This document shows, one piece after another, positions 29,687 to 39,519 of a stretch of DNA of 64,000 bases. The notes under the pieces are model-generated. The model was not told the DNA's origin. It worked only from the letters and a program-made list of their open reading frames with translations, and did not search any database. The position numbers and the translations under genes are program-made. The number at the start of each line of letters is the position of its first letter. Within the stretch, counting starts at the first letter, position 1. This DNA comes from Ochromonas danica (taxonomy: Eukaryota; Sar; Chrysophyceae; Chromulinales; Chromulinaceae), in the NCBI GenBank assembly GCA_015146655.1, contig VKHL01000016.1, positions 62,001 through 126,000 of the forward strand. The letters are read 5' to 3'.

Positions 29687-30156
29687 TATGCAAAGCCTTA
29701 TTGTTGATTCCTCTTCATTCTGTCTGTAGTTCATGTACAATAGTTAGTTCATTGTCCATTTATATTCATTATTAGAAACTTTTTATCTAGCGCATTTAGT
29801 AGCTAATGCCTGTAGATGACCGTGTAGTCTAATTGATGAAACGTCAGTATCCCACCTTCTTATTTTGATCACCTCGTAGTCTAGTCTAGACCTAGTGTAC
29901 TACTAATTTTGACAGAAGTTAGTACTAAGTTAGTTAGCGGTTACCGAATGAAGTCAACAACAACCCGGCAACTGGAACTCATAATGCGCGGGAGGTAATA
30001 ATAGTCCCCTTGTTCTCTTTCTCTCTCTGACTGCCTGTGCTGTGCTCTCTCTGTTGTTGTCATTCCACTGGGAAAGACATAGAGAAAGACAATCAAGGCA
30101 AACCCTCCACTTGCCACCTCACTTCTCGAGATTATTATTGACTGCATGGCAGAGAC
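29687..30156. other. Intergenic region
   Basis: Between two plus-strand genes. The first part is plain AT-rich sequence with CTAGTCTAG units (29876-29905). From 30000 the composition becomes pyrimidine-rich (CTCTTTCTCTCTCTG), as expected for a promoter or 5' leader of the phosphatase gene at 30157. No gene was recognised. Confidence 0.4.
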
Positions 30157-32547
30157 ATGACAGCAATCCTCGCAGTCTTTCTCATACTCTTCTTCCATGT
30201 GATCATCCTTCCTCCTTCTGCCCCTTACCATCACCACCTTCTCTCTGGTAGAGCCTACATTCACATTCTCTCTTACAACAGAGATTCAGTGATGAGATTG
30301 CATGCCACGAAGAATAACAACAAGTCAGGCAAGAAGGTCACCGTGGCCACCACTTCTGCATCGTCAGCTAGTGCTGCTGCAGGTCGTAGTCGTGCTGGAG
30401 ACTTGAAGAGAGATCTAGGCAGCTTATTGACTGAAGTAGCAAAGCTACAATTCAACAAGGGGTTTCCCCTCACTAACCCCTCCTCCTCCTCCTCCTCCTC
30501 TACTCAGTCTACTACCACCACCACCTCACTCGGTAGTCGTAGCAGTGGTAGTGCTGGTAGTGGTGCTGAGGAGTCACCTCCCACAGTCAAGAAGGTCTCC
30601 TCTGTATCTCCTAGTACCTGGGAGAATGACCCTATGCTACAATCACCACTCTTCTCTAGCCTAGAAGAACACATTCAAGTGATTGCCTTAGCTATGGTAG
30701 AAGAAAGAGATAGTCCTCTAACCTGGAAACAGAAGGTAAAACAGAGTGTGTCAAGTGTCAAGGCACAGCGAAGGCATTTGGAGCTTTCCTATGACTACCT
30801 CGCACCTTCTGCACTCTTTGCTATTGATTTACCTTTCCATCCTACCCGTCGAGAGAGTCAATTAGATCGTTCTCTAAGACAGTGGTGGATGGCAGCGAAG
30901 AAGTGGAGGCTATTGACTGGGCGATGGGCCCTACTAGACCATGTCCTCAACACGTTCGACCTCTTAGCCTATGCTCATCAAGTCCTCTTAAATACAACGA
31001 CTACTACTACCACAGCAGTGAACTCTACGGTAGATACTGCTTGGGTGAGGAAAAGTAGTACTAGCAGTAGTAGTAGTAGTGGCAGGCTCACTACCGAGGA
31101 GGTGATCTGGCAGATGCTACCCTCTACTATGGCTGAGAGAAGAAACCCTGCAGAAGAGATGGAAGACAAGGCCTTTGTGCGAAGAATCATCACAGCTATT
31201 GAGCGTTCTGTGGAGGAATACCTGGCCAAACACCCTCACAACCATGCTACCATTCTCGCCCAACCTCTACCTCGAGGAGGAGGTGGAGGAGGAAGAGGGA
31301 ACTACAATGAGCAGTTACTCTATTTGAATAACCTCACAGCTACTGCAAGTTTGTTAAGGAATGTTCTCTATGAGGATGGTCTACTACTACCTTCTTCTAG
31401 CTCTACCACACACTTATTAGACACAGTCTTATTAAAGATCATTCAACAAGAAAGTCTAAGTCGTACAGCTCAACTTATTGCTATTGGAGATATTCATGGA
31501 TGTGTACAAGAGATAGTTGATCTATTACGTAATGCTTCCTTTGCCCCAGGGGACCTTGTAGTTAGTCTAGGGGATATGGTAGCCAAGGGTCCCTTCTCTT
31601 CATTAGCTATTCAGTTAATGCTGGATATACAAGGTGTTGCTGTACGAGGTAATCATGAGCAGTCAGTCATCTTTGAGGGTTTAATCTATGCCAACCAACC
31701 TATGGACTCCTCTGACCCTTCTACCTCCTCTACCTCGTCCTCTACCTCGTCTACCTCTACCTCGTCCGCTACCTCTAACAGCACTGAACATGGTCGTATA
31801 GCACGGAGTCTAACCTTCGAACAGTTCCTCTTCCTCTGCAAGCTACCCTATTACATCCGATCAGATGACTTGGGAGTACTCTTTGTACATGCTGGCTTTG
31901 ATGTCAATCATGAGCTACATAGACAAGTCTCATGGAAGATGTTGAGTATTCGACATGCTAAGAATGGTCCCGTGGTCAAGAGGTTACTTGAGAAAGTACA
32001 CAAGACTACTGCCACTGCTGCTACTACTACTACTACCTCGGCACCTTCAACAACGGCTACCTCGTCACCTTCGCGGATGATATACGATGATAGTATGGAT
32101 GACTATGAAGAAGAAGAACATGAAGAAGATGATGATGAACGAGAAGAGGAAGGACAAAGCGAGCAGACTAGTCGGAAAAGAAAGTGGACGAAGAGTGGTA
32201 GTGGTGGTGGTGGTAGTGGTGTGGTAGCAATGGAGGTGGAGGAGGAGGAGGAAGAAGATGGAGAGGAGTCTATCCACTCCTCCACCACCACCACTACCCA
32301 CACTGAGTCATCATCATCCTCTGGTGGTAGATCACGTCCTCGCTGGGCGGAGGTCTGGCCAGGCCCATGGAAGGTCTACTTTGGCCACGACTCACAGCAT
32401 GGCTTGCGCTACTATTCCAATGCGGTCTGCCTCGACTCAGCTTGTGTCTATGGGAGCTCTCTCTCAGCGGTGTTACTGCCACAAGAGGAGATCATCTCAG
32501 TACCTGCTCGACGAGTCTACTATGTCTTTCCTCATACGTCAAAGTAG
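30157..32547 (+). CDS. ApaH-like (ALPH) metallophosphatase of the PPP superfamily
   Basis: Single-exon 796-aa protein. The hydrophobic N-terminus (AILAVFLILFFHVIILPP) is a signal peptide or anchor. A helical region of about 400 residues precedes the catalytic domain, which carries the PPP metal-binding motifs GDIHGC, GDMVAKGP, GNHE and FVHAGF plus the C-terminal FGHDSQHGLRYYSNAVCLDSACVYG. GDxxxKG (not GDxVDRG) and the GHD...G...LD..CVYG ending are typical of ApaH-like phosphatases, relatives of bacterial diadenosine tetraphosphatase. Two long inserts (poly-Ser/Thr after GNHE, and a Thr/acidic/Gly stretch before the last motif) interrupt the fold. The substrate is unknown: nucleotide polyphosphate, RNA cap or phosphoprotein. 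Confidence 0.83.
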   Translation: MTAILAVFLILFFHVIILPPSAPYHHHLLSGRAYIHILSYNRDSVMRLHATKNNNKSGKKVTVATTSASSASAAAGRSRAGDLKRDLGSLLTEVAKLQFNKGFPLTNPSSSSSSSTQSTTTTTSLGSRSSGSAGSGAEESPPTVKKVSSVSPSTWENDPMLQSPLFSSLEEHIQVIALAMVEERDSPLTWKQKVKQSVSSVKAQRRHLELSYDYLAPSALFAIDLPFHPTRRESQLDRSLRQWWMAAKKWRLLTGRWALLDHVLNTFDLLAYAHQVLLNTTTTTTTAVNSTVDTAWVRKSSTSSSSSSGRLTTEEVIWQMLPSTMAERRNPAEEMEDKAFVRRIITAIERSVEEYLAKHPHNHATILAQPLPRGGGGGGRGNYNEQLLYLNNLTATASLLRNVLYEDGLLLPSSSSTTHLLDTVLLKIIQQESLSRTAQLIAIGDIHGCVQEIVDLLRNASFAPGDLVVSLGDMVAKGPFSSLAIQLMLDIQGVAVRGNHEQSVIFEGLIYANQPMDSSDPSTSSTSSSTSSTSTSSATSNSTEHGRIARSLTFEQFLFLCKLPYYIRSDDLGVLFVHAGFDVNHELHRQVSWKMLSIRHAKNGPVVKRLLEKVHKTTATAATTTTTSAPSTTATSSPSRMIYDDSMDDYEEEEHEEDDDEREEEGQSEQTSRKRKWTKSGSGGGGSGVVAMEVEEEEEEDGEESIHSSTTTTTHTESSSSSGGRSRPRWAEVWPGPWKVYFGHDSQHGLRYYSNAVCLDSACVYGSSLSAVLLPQEEIISVPARRVYYVFPHTSK

Positions 32548-32838
32548 TAGAGGTAGTGGGTAGAGGTAGAGGTGGGGGGGTAGGTTGTGTTCTCTGAGGT
32601 GATTGTATATTGATGAGTGAGTAGGATGGGTGAATCCATTGATGGATGACGATCTTTGTTGTTATGTTGTAAGTAATTTGCTACCTGTTAGTCATTTAGT
32701 CTAACCTCATCTCCAAATCTCCAGGCCAATTCCCAAATCTCCAGAGCTAAATTCCCAGAGGACCAGACCAGACCAGACCAGAGTCATCGTCACAGTCAGT
32801 GAATGTTCTACATGGACTTGTTCTGATTGCAAGAAGTC
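32548..32838. other. Promoter-containing intergenic region
   Basis: Contains TCTCCAAATCTCC and CCCAAATCTCCAGAG (about 32709-32753) and tandem GACCAGACCAGACC (32761-32781) shortly before the next start codon. These resemble the ATCTCC elements upstream of RPL12. No gene was recognised. Confidence 0.4.
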
Positions 32839-33967
32839 ATGCAAGAGTCATTGAAAGCCAATGGAGCCTTGCTCTTCCTAATCCTGTACATCACCTTCTG
32901 GCCTGCCCAGGCCTTCTTTAGTCCTGCTCTTCTTCGTCTTGTCCATGGGAGACCCCCCTTCTCTTCCCTTCCTATCACAACATCGACTCTTCGGACTTCG
33001 ACTCCTTCACTCATTGCACTCCAAGGGAATTCTCCTGCAGTTGAAGATGGAGTTAGTGTTGCTTCTCTAAGTGATCATACCACCACAGCAGTCCACCTGG
33101 CATCAACTATTACTCGATGGTTAGATGAATCATATGCACCTTTGCCTATGCATAAAGATATTGGTGAAGTGATTGCTCAGGATTACCTTCATTGCCGACA
33201 AGACCTTGGTCTCACTGACTTGACAGAGATTATGCTTCATGTGGGAGGAAAACTCCAAGATTTGGAGTTAGAAAGCACATTCGTCACTCAATGGGATCTT
33301 ATAAACAAGTTGAGTGATCTTCTTATGCTTCAACTAGGACGAGAACAATGTGCTTGTGATCGTCCATTATATGCTAAGCCAAGCATTAAGAAGGTCTATC
33401 AGTTAGTTGAAAATTGGTCATCTACCTTTGATCGTTATCGTTTTGTTCAACAATTCTTATTACATGAAGAAGATGATAACTGGTGGGATGAAATGAATAT
33501 CCTTGCAGCTGTTGTTATGGGCTTTCGAGTAAGACAATCTCCTAATAATCCTGCAGTCTATGTCTTTGATCAGGTAGAAGAGTTAGCTCCAAAGCATTGG
33601 CTAGGCTTGCTCTATCCCTGGGACTTTAGGAATCTAGAGAACAAGGCCCTCGATGAACGCATGCGAGCAGATATACCGGGAGATGGTAAAGGCACAGGTA
33701 GGCCCCTCCCCCGTCCCGTCTACATGCTTCCCTATTCTCTTCTGACTGTGCACTACCTCAGAGGTGGTCTTCGAGGCGGTAGCGGGACAAGAGGCCTTCC
33801 TAGCCTGGAAGAACTCATCCAACCCTGTCAAACATCGTCAATTATTATTAGTACAGTGGATCTTTCGACAAGGTGTGTTCGACTCTGAGTTCCCTCTGAC
33901 CAGACGCTTCTTAAGTGATGAAGACTATGAGAACGACGAGGAAGAGGAGGAGGAGAGAGGGATATAG
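32839..33967 (+). CDS. Plastid-type protein of unknown function
   Basis: Exons 32839-33697 and 33762-33967 join in phase to 354 aa. The first ATG in frame is 32839. A signal peptide (GALLFLILYITFWPAQA) is cut before FFSPALLRL, an ASAF-type site followed by a basic, Ser/Thr-rich transit-like stretch, so the protein probably enters a secondary plastid. The mature part is helical and acidic: SIKKVYQLVENWSSTFDRYRFVQQFLLHE, NWWDEMNILAAVVMGFRV and HWLGLLYPWDFRNLENKALDERMRAD look conserved in character. It ends in a poly-Glu tail. No enzyme motif was recognised. Its stop codon is only 11 bp from the stop of AK6 on the other strand. Confidence 0.72.
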
Positions 33968-33978
33968 GAGGTATTTCG

Positions 33979-34503
33979 TTAATTATTATCACTATGAGTC
34001 GCTTTCCAATTCTCTAACCAGGTGACGATTCTCTGGACGTTGTTGTCCAAGTCTTCGGGGGTATTGCTGGGCAGTGCGTGTACAATGGCCTCGTCATAGC
34101 TCTCCTGCGCCTCCTCCCACACTACCTGCATGATCTCACACTCTAAGTTCTCAGAGCGTTTCTTCTCATTATAACCACGTTCAGCAAGTCGATCAAAGAG
34201 GACTTCTGTGTTGACTTGTAAGACAAGGACAAGGTCGAACCATCTCTCTGGGAAGAGGTCACAGGAGTGGAAGTCTACCACTTGTCCACCTTCTTCCATG
34301 AGAGGTTCTAGAAGGTCACAGACCTTGTCATCATCAATGATATAGGTGTCAAAGGATTCATCCTTGCTCTCATAGCATTGATTGGCTTTCACTAGATCAC
34401 CCACATTGAGATGATGTAGTCCTGTCGCCTCAGAAACTCGACGAGCTGTCTCAGTCTTTCCAGTTCCTGGAGTACCTGTAATAAGGATGTTGGGGAGAGG
34501 CAT
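33979..34503 (-). CDS. Adenylate kinase isoenzyme 6 (AK6/Fap7/hCINAP)
   Basis: Small nuclear adenylate kinase/ATPase needed for 18S rRNA maturation with uS11. Single exon, 174 aa, the family length. The P-loop is ITGTPGTGKTETARR. It is followed by the AK6-specific HLNVGDLVKANQCYESKDE and TYIIDDDKVCDLLEPLM, then VVDFHSCDLFPERWFDLVLVL (core DFHSC) and LAERGYNEKKRSENLECEIMQV. All key residues are present. The promoter region on its right has GGAGATCTGGAGATTTGG elements. It converges on the orphan at 32839-33967 with almost no intergenic space, so the 3' UTRs must overlap. Confidence 0.97.
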   Translation of the reverse strand: MPLPNILITGTPGTGKTETARRVSEATGLHHLNVGDLVKANQCYESKDESFDTYIIDDDKVCDLLEPLMEEGGQVVDFHSCDLFPERWFDLVLVLQVNTEVLFDRLAERGYNEKKRSENLECEIMQVVWEEAQESYDEAIVHALPSNTPEDLDNNVQRIVTWLENWKATHSDNN

Positions 34504-34891
34504 AGGGAGAGGAAGGAAGGGATAGAGAAGAGAAGAGAAGAGATTCTTGTTAATATCAGTCTTGGTTGGTTAGAAGACTCTAGCTGTCTGGAGATCTGGA
34601 GATTTGGCCATTTGGCTTCTTTGGTTGGTGTGTAGAAAGCTTATGTTTCCAGTTCTTATGGTAGATGAAAGCTCACAGAATGGTCAATTAACAAATGCGA
34701 AATGCTCATTATTCACCAATCACCATTTGCAAGTAGGGAATAGTCCCCTAGAAAATACTAATACTCATACTATATGATATAAAATACGATCATAAACAAA
34801 CAGGTGGGATACACACACTGTAGCACAAAAATGCAAAACTCCCACTCCACTACGAAGCAGTAGTAGCAAGACCAACGGCAAGAGGTGTCGG
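34504..34891. other. Intergenic region
   Basis: Between AK6 (upstream side, minus) and the 3' end of the next minus-strand gene. CTGGAGATCTGGAGATTTGG at 34590-34609 with GGTTGG nearby is the likely AK6 promoter. No gene was recognised. Confidence 0.4.
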
Positions 34892-35839
34892 CTAATAATC
34901 CACATAGATCATACTACCTGGGGTATAGTTCTCCTCATAAGGAATCTACTCAAACATCAGTAGTAGTACCACAGCATAAGCTTTATCCCGCATAGCTAGA
35001 ACAAGCAAGCAAGAAGAAGGCTGTGTACCTGAATTATGTTGCCTTCAGGAGTGGGAACCATTAGCATCTGACCAGGAAGAACACCTTGCGGAATTAAAAA
35101 GCCGAATTGTCTCTTCGTTGGAGGGGCTACAGTGTTATTATTTGATACCACTAGGAAGAGATGGCAGCAAACACAATCAACAAGGAGTTCATTCAATATG
35201 AGGAGGAGGGGGGGTAGTGAACTCTACCTGGGACAGAGTTGAAGGGCATGGCTTGAGCGGATACATCTGCTTCTTGAGGGTAGACCTTCTTGTCATCATA
35301 GTAGACAGGTTGAGCAGATACAGTCGCATAATTTACATTAGTTGCTCCTCCCACTACAACACCTTGTGGTGGAGGTGTATTAGTGACAGCAATAGGCATT
35401 TGTTGGACTGGTGCACCAAGAGGAGCATTACTACTAACCACAACCATAACAGGTTGATGATAGAGTTGATTAGGGATACTTCCAATGAGGTCAGTGTTGA
35501 GATAGAAGCTTGAGCCTCTCACTCTCAATACAGCAGCTGAATTAAATGCTGCTAGATTAGTTCGTTGAAGAAATCTACAGAAACAATATACCAACTGAAA
35601 TTAGATACTCAAACTGAAAACTTCCTTGACTAAGGAATGAAATTGAAGTGTGTGGTAGGGAAGGGATTAACAAACCTCTCTCTTACACCACAGCATGGCC
35701 AATAAACAGCAATTTGTGCATCAATTGAAGTGAGATTAGTTCGTAAGATAATCCATTGTCTACGATCAACAAATTGACTAAGATTAGCAGGTGGATTCAA
35801 AGAGATTAAAGAACAGAAAGAGATGGTGATGTCTGGCAT
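34892..35839 (-). CDS. Protein with PxGVxPGQ-type motif, function unknown
   Basis: Four exons join in phase: 35839-35676, 35574-35228, 35150-35029 and 34945-34892, giving 228 aa. The first donor must be GTTTGT to keep frame. The N-terminal 110 residues form a domain with many hydrophobic beta-type stretches (ITISFCSLISL, QWIILRTNLTSIDAQIAVYWPCCG, VLRVRGSSFYLNTDLIG). The middle is Pro/Gln/Val-rich. The C-terminal part carries FGFLIPQGVLPGQMLMVPTPEG, a motif of the form PxGVxPGQxxxVxxPxG that recurs in algal and oomycete proteins. No signal peptide. Function not recognised. The gene is divergent from ARPC4, 281 bp apart. Confidence 0.68.
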
Positions 35840-35902
35840 TTCCTTCTCTATTCACTTTTCTTTGTCACAAGAGCTAACTGAAAGGATACCACGCAATTAA
35901 AC

Positions 35903-35975
35903 ATTACCAAAACACGAAAACACCAAACTCCGAATCTCCGAAGAAAGAGTTGTTTGGCTGGTTGGCTGACTGGTT
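35903..35975. promoter_or_regulatory. Upstream module shared with RPL12 promoters
   Basis: ATTACCAAAACACGAAAACACC and CTCCGAATCTCCGAAGAA, followed by repeated GGTTGGCTGACT, lie between the divergent gene at 35839 and ARPC4 at 36121. The same parts in the same order stand upstream of both RPL12 copies. This is likely a promoter module, inferred from recurrence and position. Confidence 0.45.
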
Positions 35976-36120
35976 GGCTGACTGGGAGATTGCGTGGTGT
36001 AGTAATAATAATAACAATAGCACCGAGACAGTGAGTGTGTGATGATATCCTGGCGCAATCATCATCAGATCATTTCATTTTGATTTCATCATCATCTATT
36101 GTATCTATCCCTCTTGACTA

Positions 36121-37141
36121 ATGGCTGCTGTTGCGGTGAGTCTCTCTCACTCTCTCACTCTCTCTCTCATATTATTATTATTATTAATATTAATTGTTGT
36201 TATTAGGGAACAAGTGCATTAAAGCCTTATCTTGATGCTGTGCGGTCAACTTTGACAGCAGCAATTTGTATTCGAAACTTCCCTTCACAAGTAGTAGAAA
36301 GACATAATAAACCAGAGATTGAGATCAAGTTAGTCCTCCTCCTCCTCCTCCTCCTCCTCCTCCTAACCCTACCCTTCCCCTTCCACTTATCTCCATAGAG
36401 GAAGTAAAGAGTTAATTCTCAATCCTGTCGTCATTGCCCGAACAGAGTCAGAAGCCTGTCTGGTAGAGTCTTCTATCAACTCAGTGCGTGTGTCCATTAA
36501 GATCAAGCAGGCGGACGAGATCGAAGAGATCCTCTGCCACAAGTTCACTCGCTTTCTTATGCAACGCTCTGAACAATTCCTTATCATGAGACGGAAAGCA
36601 GTCGAAGGGTATGATATGAGCTTCTTGATTACACACACTCACTTGGAGAAGATGTGGAAGCACAAGCTAGTTGACTTCATCGTACAGGTATAGTACACTA
36701 CCACTTACACTATCACTACCTTGTCACCACTACCTTGTTACTACCTCGACCACTGTCTTGTCACCATCTCGATCACTACCTCGACCACTACCTTGTTGCT
36801 ACTACCTTGTCACTACCTCGATCACTACCTTGTTACTACTACCTTGTCACTATCTCGATCACTACCTTGTCACCATCTCGATCACTACCTCGACCACTAC
36901 CTTGTTACTACTACCTTGTCACTACCTCGACCACTACCTTGTTACTACCTCGACTACTACCTTGTCGCTACCTCGACCACTACCTTGTTACTGATCATGA
37001 TATGCTATGTATTGTATATGTTGTTGTTTGTTGTTGTTGTTCTAGTTCATGGAGGAGATTGACAAGGAGATCAGTGCGATGAAGATTGCTATTAATGCTC
37101 GTGCTCGTATTGTAGCCACAGAGTTCATGAAACAGTTCTAG
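36121..37141 (+). CDS. ARPC4: Actin-related protein 2/3 complex subunit 4
   Basis: Core p20 subunit of the Arp2/3 complex, which nucleates branched actin. Exons 36121-36135, 36207-36328, 36399-36687 and 37046-37141 join in phase to 173 aa (family about 168). Nearly every family block is present: [96 protein letters not shown] and [11 protein letters not shown]. Intron 3 is 358 bp, far longer than the other introns, because it is filled by a minisatellite of ACTACCTTGT/ACTACCTCGA units. Confidence 0.97.
36697..36993 (+). repeat. Minisatellite in ARPC4 intron 3
   Basis: About 300 bp of alternating ACTACCTTGTT(A/C), ACTACCTCGAC and ATCTCGATC units, period roughly 10-12 bp with a higher-order period of about 22-24 bp. 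It keeps three overlapping frames open by repetition, which are not genes. Confidence 0.9.
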
Positions 37142-37506
37142 CCTCTCCTCCTCCTCCTCCTTCTTCTTCTCACTCTCTGCTTGTACCAACTCTCCCAGTC
37201 TTAACCTTAACTCTGACACCTAATAGCCGGCATGACCTTCCTTGCCATAGCATGACACTAGACTACCCTATTACACTACCTCTACACAACACTATTACAC
37301 TACTACGCTTTCATAGGCATAGCATTGCAGGAGAGGTAGGTAGGAAGGAAGTGGTTCACAATAGTTCTCATTGCAAGTTACAAGTCAACAGAACAGAATA
37401 GTCTGTAGCATAGCAAAAGAGCGAGTAGTCTAGGGGGTAGATGCCAAACCCACCCCTCCTCCTCCTCCTACCCCACATCAATATCATCCACAGAAGTAGC
37501 TCTAGC
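37142..37506. other. Convergent 3' flanks
   Basis: Between the stop of ARPC4 and the stop of the coiled-coil gene. Pyrimidine-rich CTCCTCCTCC just after the ARPC4 stop, GGTAGGTAGG near 37336. No gene was recognised. Confidence 0.4.
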
Positions 37507-39079
37507 CTAGAACTCGAGCTTCTCTGGAGCACATTCTTCAGGGATGGATGGAGGGATGAAAGACTTCCTAAAGCTCGATCTCCTGGAGGCATGCACAGAG
37601 GCTAACAAAGGAATAGATGCCCAGCCAAAGGCTTGAAGTACCTCTAGAGTCTCTGGACTCGCTATAGACCACAACAACAACAACACATTAGCATCATTAG
37701 CGTCATTATCACTAGTTAGTCAGAGGTAGTGTAATGTGTAGTATAGTATAGTGTAATGTAGTGTAGAGGTAGTGCAAAGTAGTGTAGAGATGGTGTAGTA
37801 TAGTGTAAGGTAGTGTAGAGGTAGTGCAAGATAGAGGTGGTGCAATGTAGAGCAGAGGTAGTGTAGTGTAGTGTTACCTGGAGGGAGGAAGTCCGAGTCC
37901 TTCATGTTCATCAAAGCATCAATATCAAATGGTTGTTGTTGGTTACTAGGGACTTCATTCTCGAGGTCTAGATCCAAGTCCTCCTCACTCTCCCACACCA
38001 AAGCTTTACTATTGTTACCGTTACCCTCTTCTGTGGTGGGTAGCTGTCCTAGCAGAGCTTGGCGAATGAGACGATCTTGTTCTTGGATGACTACCAAAGC
38101 CTCTGACAGCTTCTTCTGTAACGATGACACCTTAAATGATGGGGTAGCCATGACTGTTCCACAAGTCCTCATAGCAGGGGTAGGAGCTTGAGGGGTTTGA
38201 GGGACAGCCACTACTGCAGTAGCGGTGGAGCGCTCTACTACTACCACTACCCCCTCCTCCTCCTCCTGCTCCTCCTCCTGCTGCTGCTGTGGCAAAGCAA
38301 GAAGTGTCTCAGTCACTTGAGTCTGCAAGGTAGCTACCTGTCCCTCTAGTTGAGTGATAGTCTCTCGGAAGAATGTGTTCTCCTTCTCTAACCCTTTCAA
38401 ACGACTTTTCAATGCTTGAACTTCAGCATCTTTAAGAAGTTGTTGGACTATTGGATTGGTTTGATCTTGAGAGAGATTCTTCTTCAATGCTGTCGTCATC
38501 AAGGTGGAGGAGGAGGAGGAGGTGGTGGTGGAGGAGGAGGAGGAGGTGGTGGAGGTGGAGGAGGAGGAGAGAGTAGCAGAGGCCTTGGGTGTCTTCTGGA
38601 TGTCTTTGATGACCTTCGCCAAGTGGTTCTGTAGCTTCTCATAGTCTTTCTCCTTCTTCTTCATACTTCCTAGATACTGGGTATTCAATGCTTGGACTTG
38701 GAAAAGTCGACTTTGTAAGTCAGCCTTCTCAGCTAACCAGTGATTCTTCACAGTGCGTTGGTCTTCCATCATGGCGGAGATCTTCTCGTGGAGGTGTCTC
38801 TGGTCTAGGAGGAGGTCTTGAATAGTCGAGGCTTGTCTCTCTCTCTCCAATCGATTATGAACGAGAAGATTCTGAAGTTTCTCACATTGTTCCATCCAAT
38901 CCATGACTGTGGAAGAAGAAGTTCCTAATAATAACCCTCCTAATAGAATAAGATTGAATCATTGGGAGGAGGAGGAGGAGGAGGAGGAGGAGGAGGAGGA
39001 GGAGGAGGAGGGAAGGGAATGCAATACCTTGTTGTTGTTGTTGTTGATGGAGGATGATGTCTTCCATCTCACTTGACAT
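37507..39079 (-). CDS. Coiled-coil protein, function unknown
   Basis: Three exons join in phase: 39079-39028, 38906-37878 and 37661-37507, giving 411 aa. The short first exon encodes MSSEMEDIILH and a Gln run. Two long coiled coils follow, residues about 20-120 and 165-225, separated by a Ser/Thr tract from a GGA/GGT repeat. A later helix (SSLQKKLSEALVVIQEQDRLIRQALL) and an acidic segment with NNSKALVWESEEDLDLDLE follow. The helix pattern recalls centrosomal or cytoskeletal coiled-coil proteins, but no family is firm. Intron 1 carries a (GGA)n run and intron 2 a TGTAGTG minisatellite. Confidence 0.65.
37724..37876. repeat. Minisatellite in intron 2 of the coiled-coil gene
   Basis: About 150 bp of GTAGTGTA, GTATAGTGTA and GAGGTAGTGCA variants. 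It fills most of the 216-bp intron (37662-37877), so intron length here is set by the repeat. Confidence 0.8.
38964..39011 (+). repeat. (GGA)n microsatellite in intron 1
   Basis: About 16 uninterrupted GGA triplets within the 121-bp first intron of the coiled-coil gene. On the transcribed strand this is a TCC polypyrimidine run. Confidence 0.9.
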
Positions 39080-39519
39080 CTTTCTTTTACTAATACACAG
39101 AGACAATTATGATGAATGAGATGATAACAAGAGACAAACGGATCACTTGCATTTTCGTTTTCGATTATTCGATATTTCGTATTTTTGGTGATCTTTCACA
39201 ATTTTGTTAAGTTAATGATCCCCACGCATGTAACAATAGCTGCTTATGTTATGTTAAATGTTATGCTGTTGTTGTTGTCAATCAAAGAGTGTTTGATTGG
39301 ATCTTCTTGATCTTCTATGATCTAGTAGTTCATTGATTGAGCATTCTTCTTATTCTTATTCTTGTTCTTGATATTGATATTGATAGATTTATTCATTGCA
39401 ACTGATTCTAAAAAAACTTCTATTCTATATATTTGAATTGATCAGATAGATCATCATCATCATTATCTTCAGATATTATTATTAATTAATTATATTATTT
39501 TATTAATAATAATAATAAG

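Noticed and set aside
36671-37082. Three overlapping open frames of 107-115 codons
   Set aside because: They follow the ACTACC minisatellite in ARPC4 intron 3 and have only repeat-derived composition.
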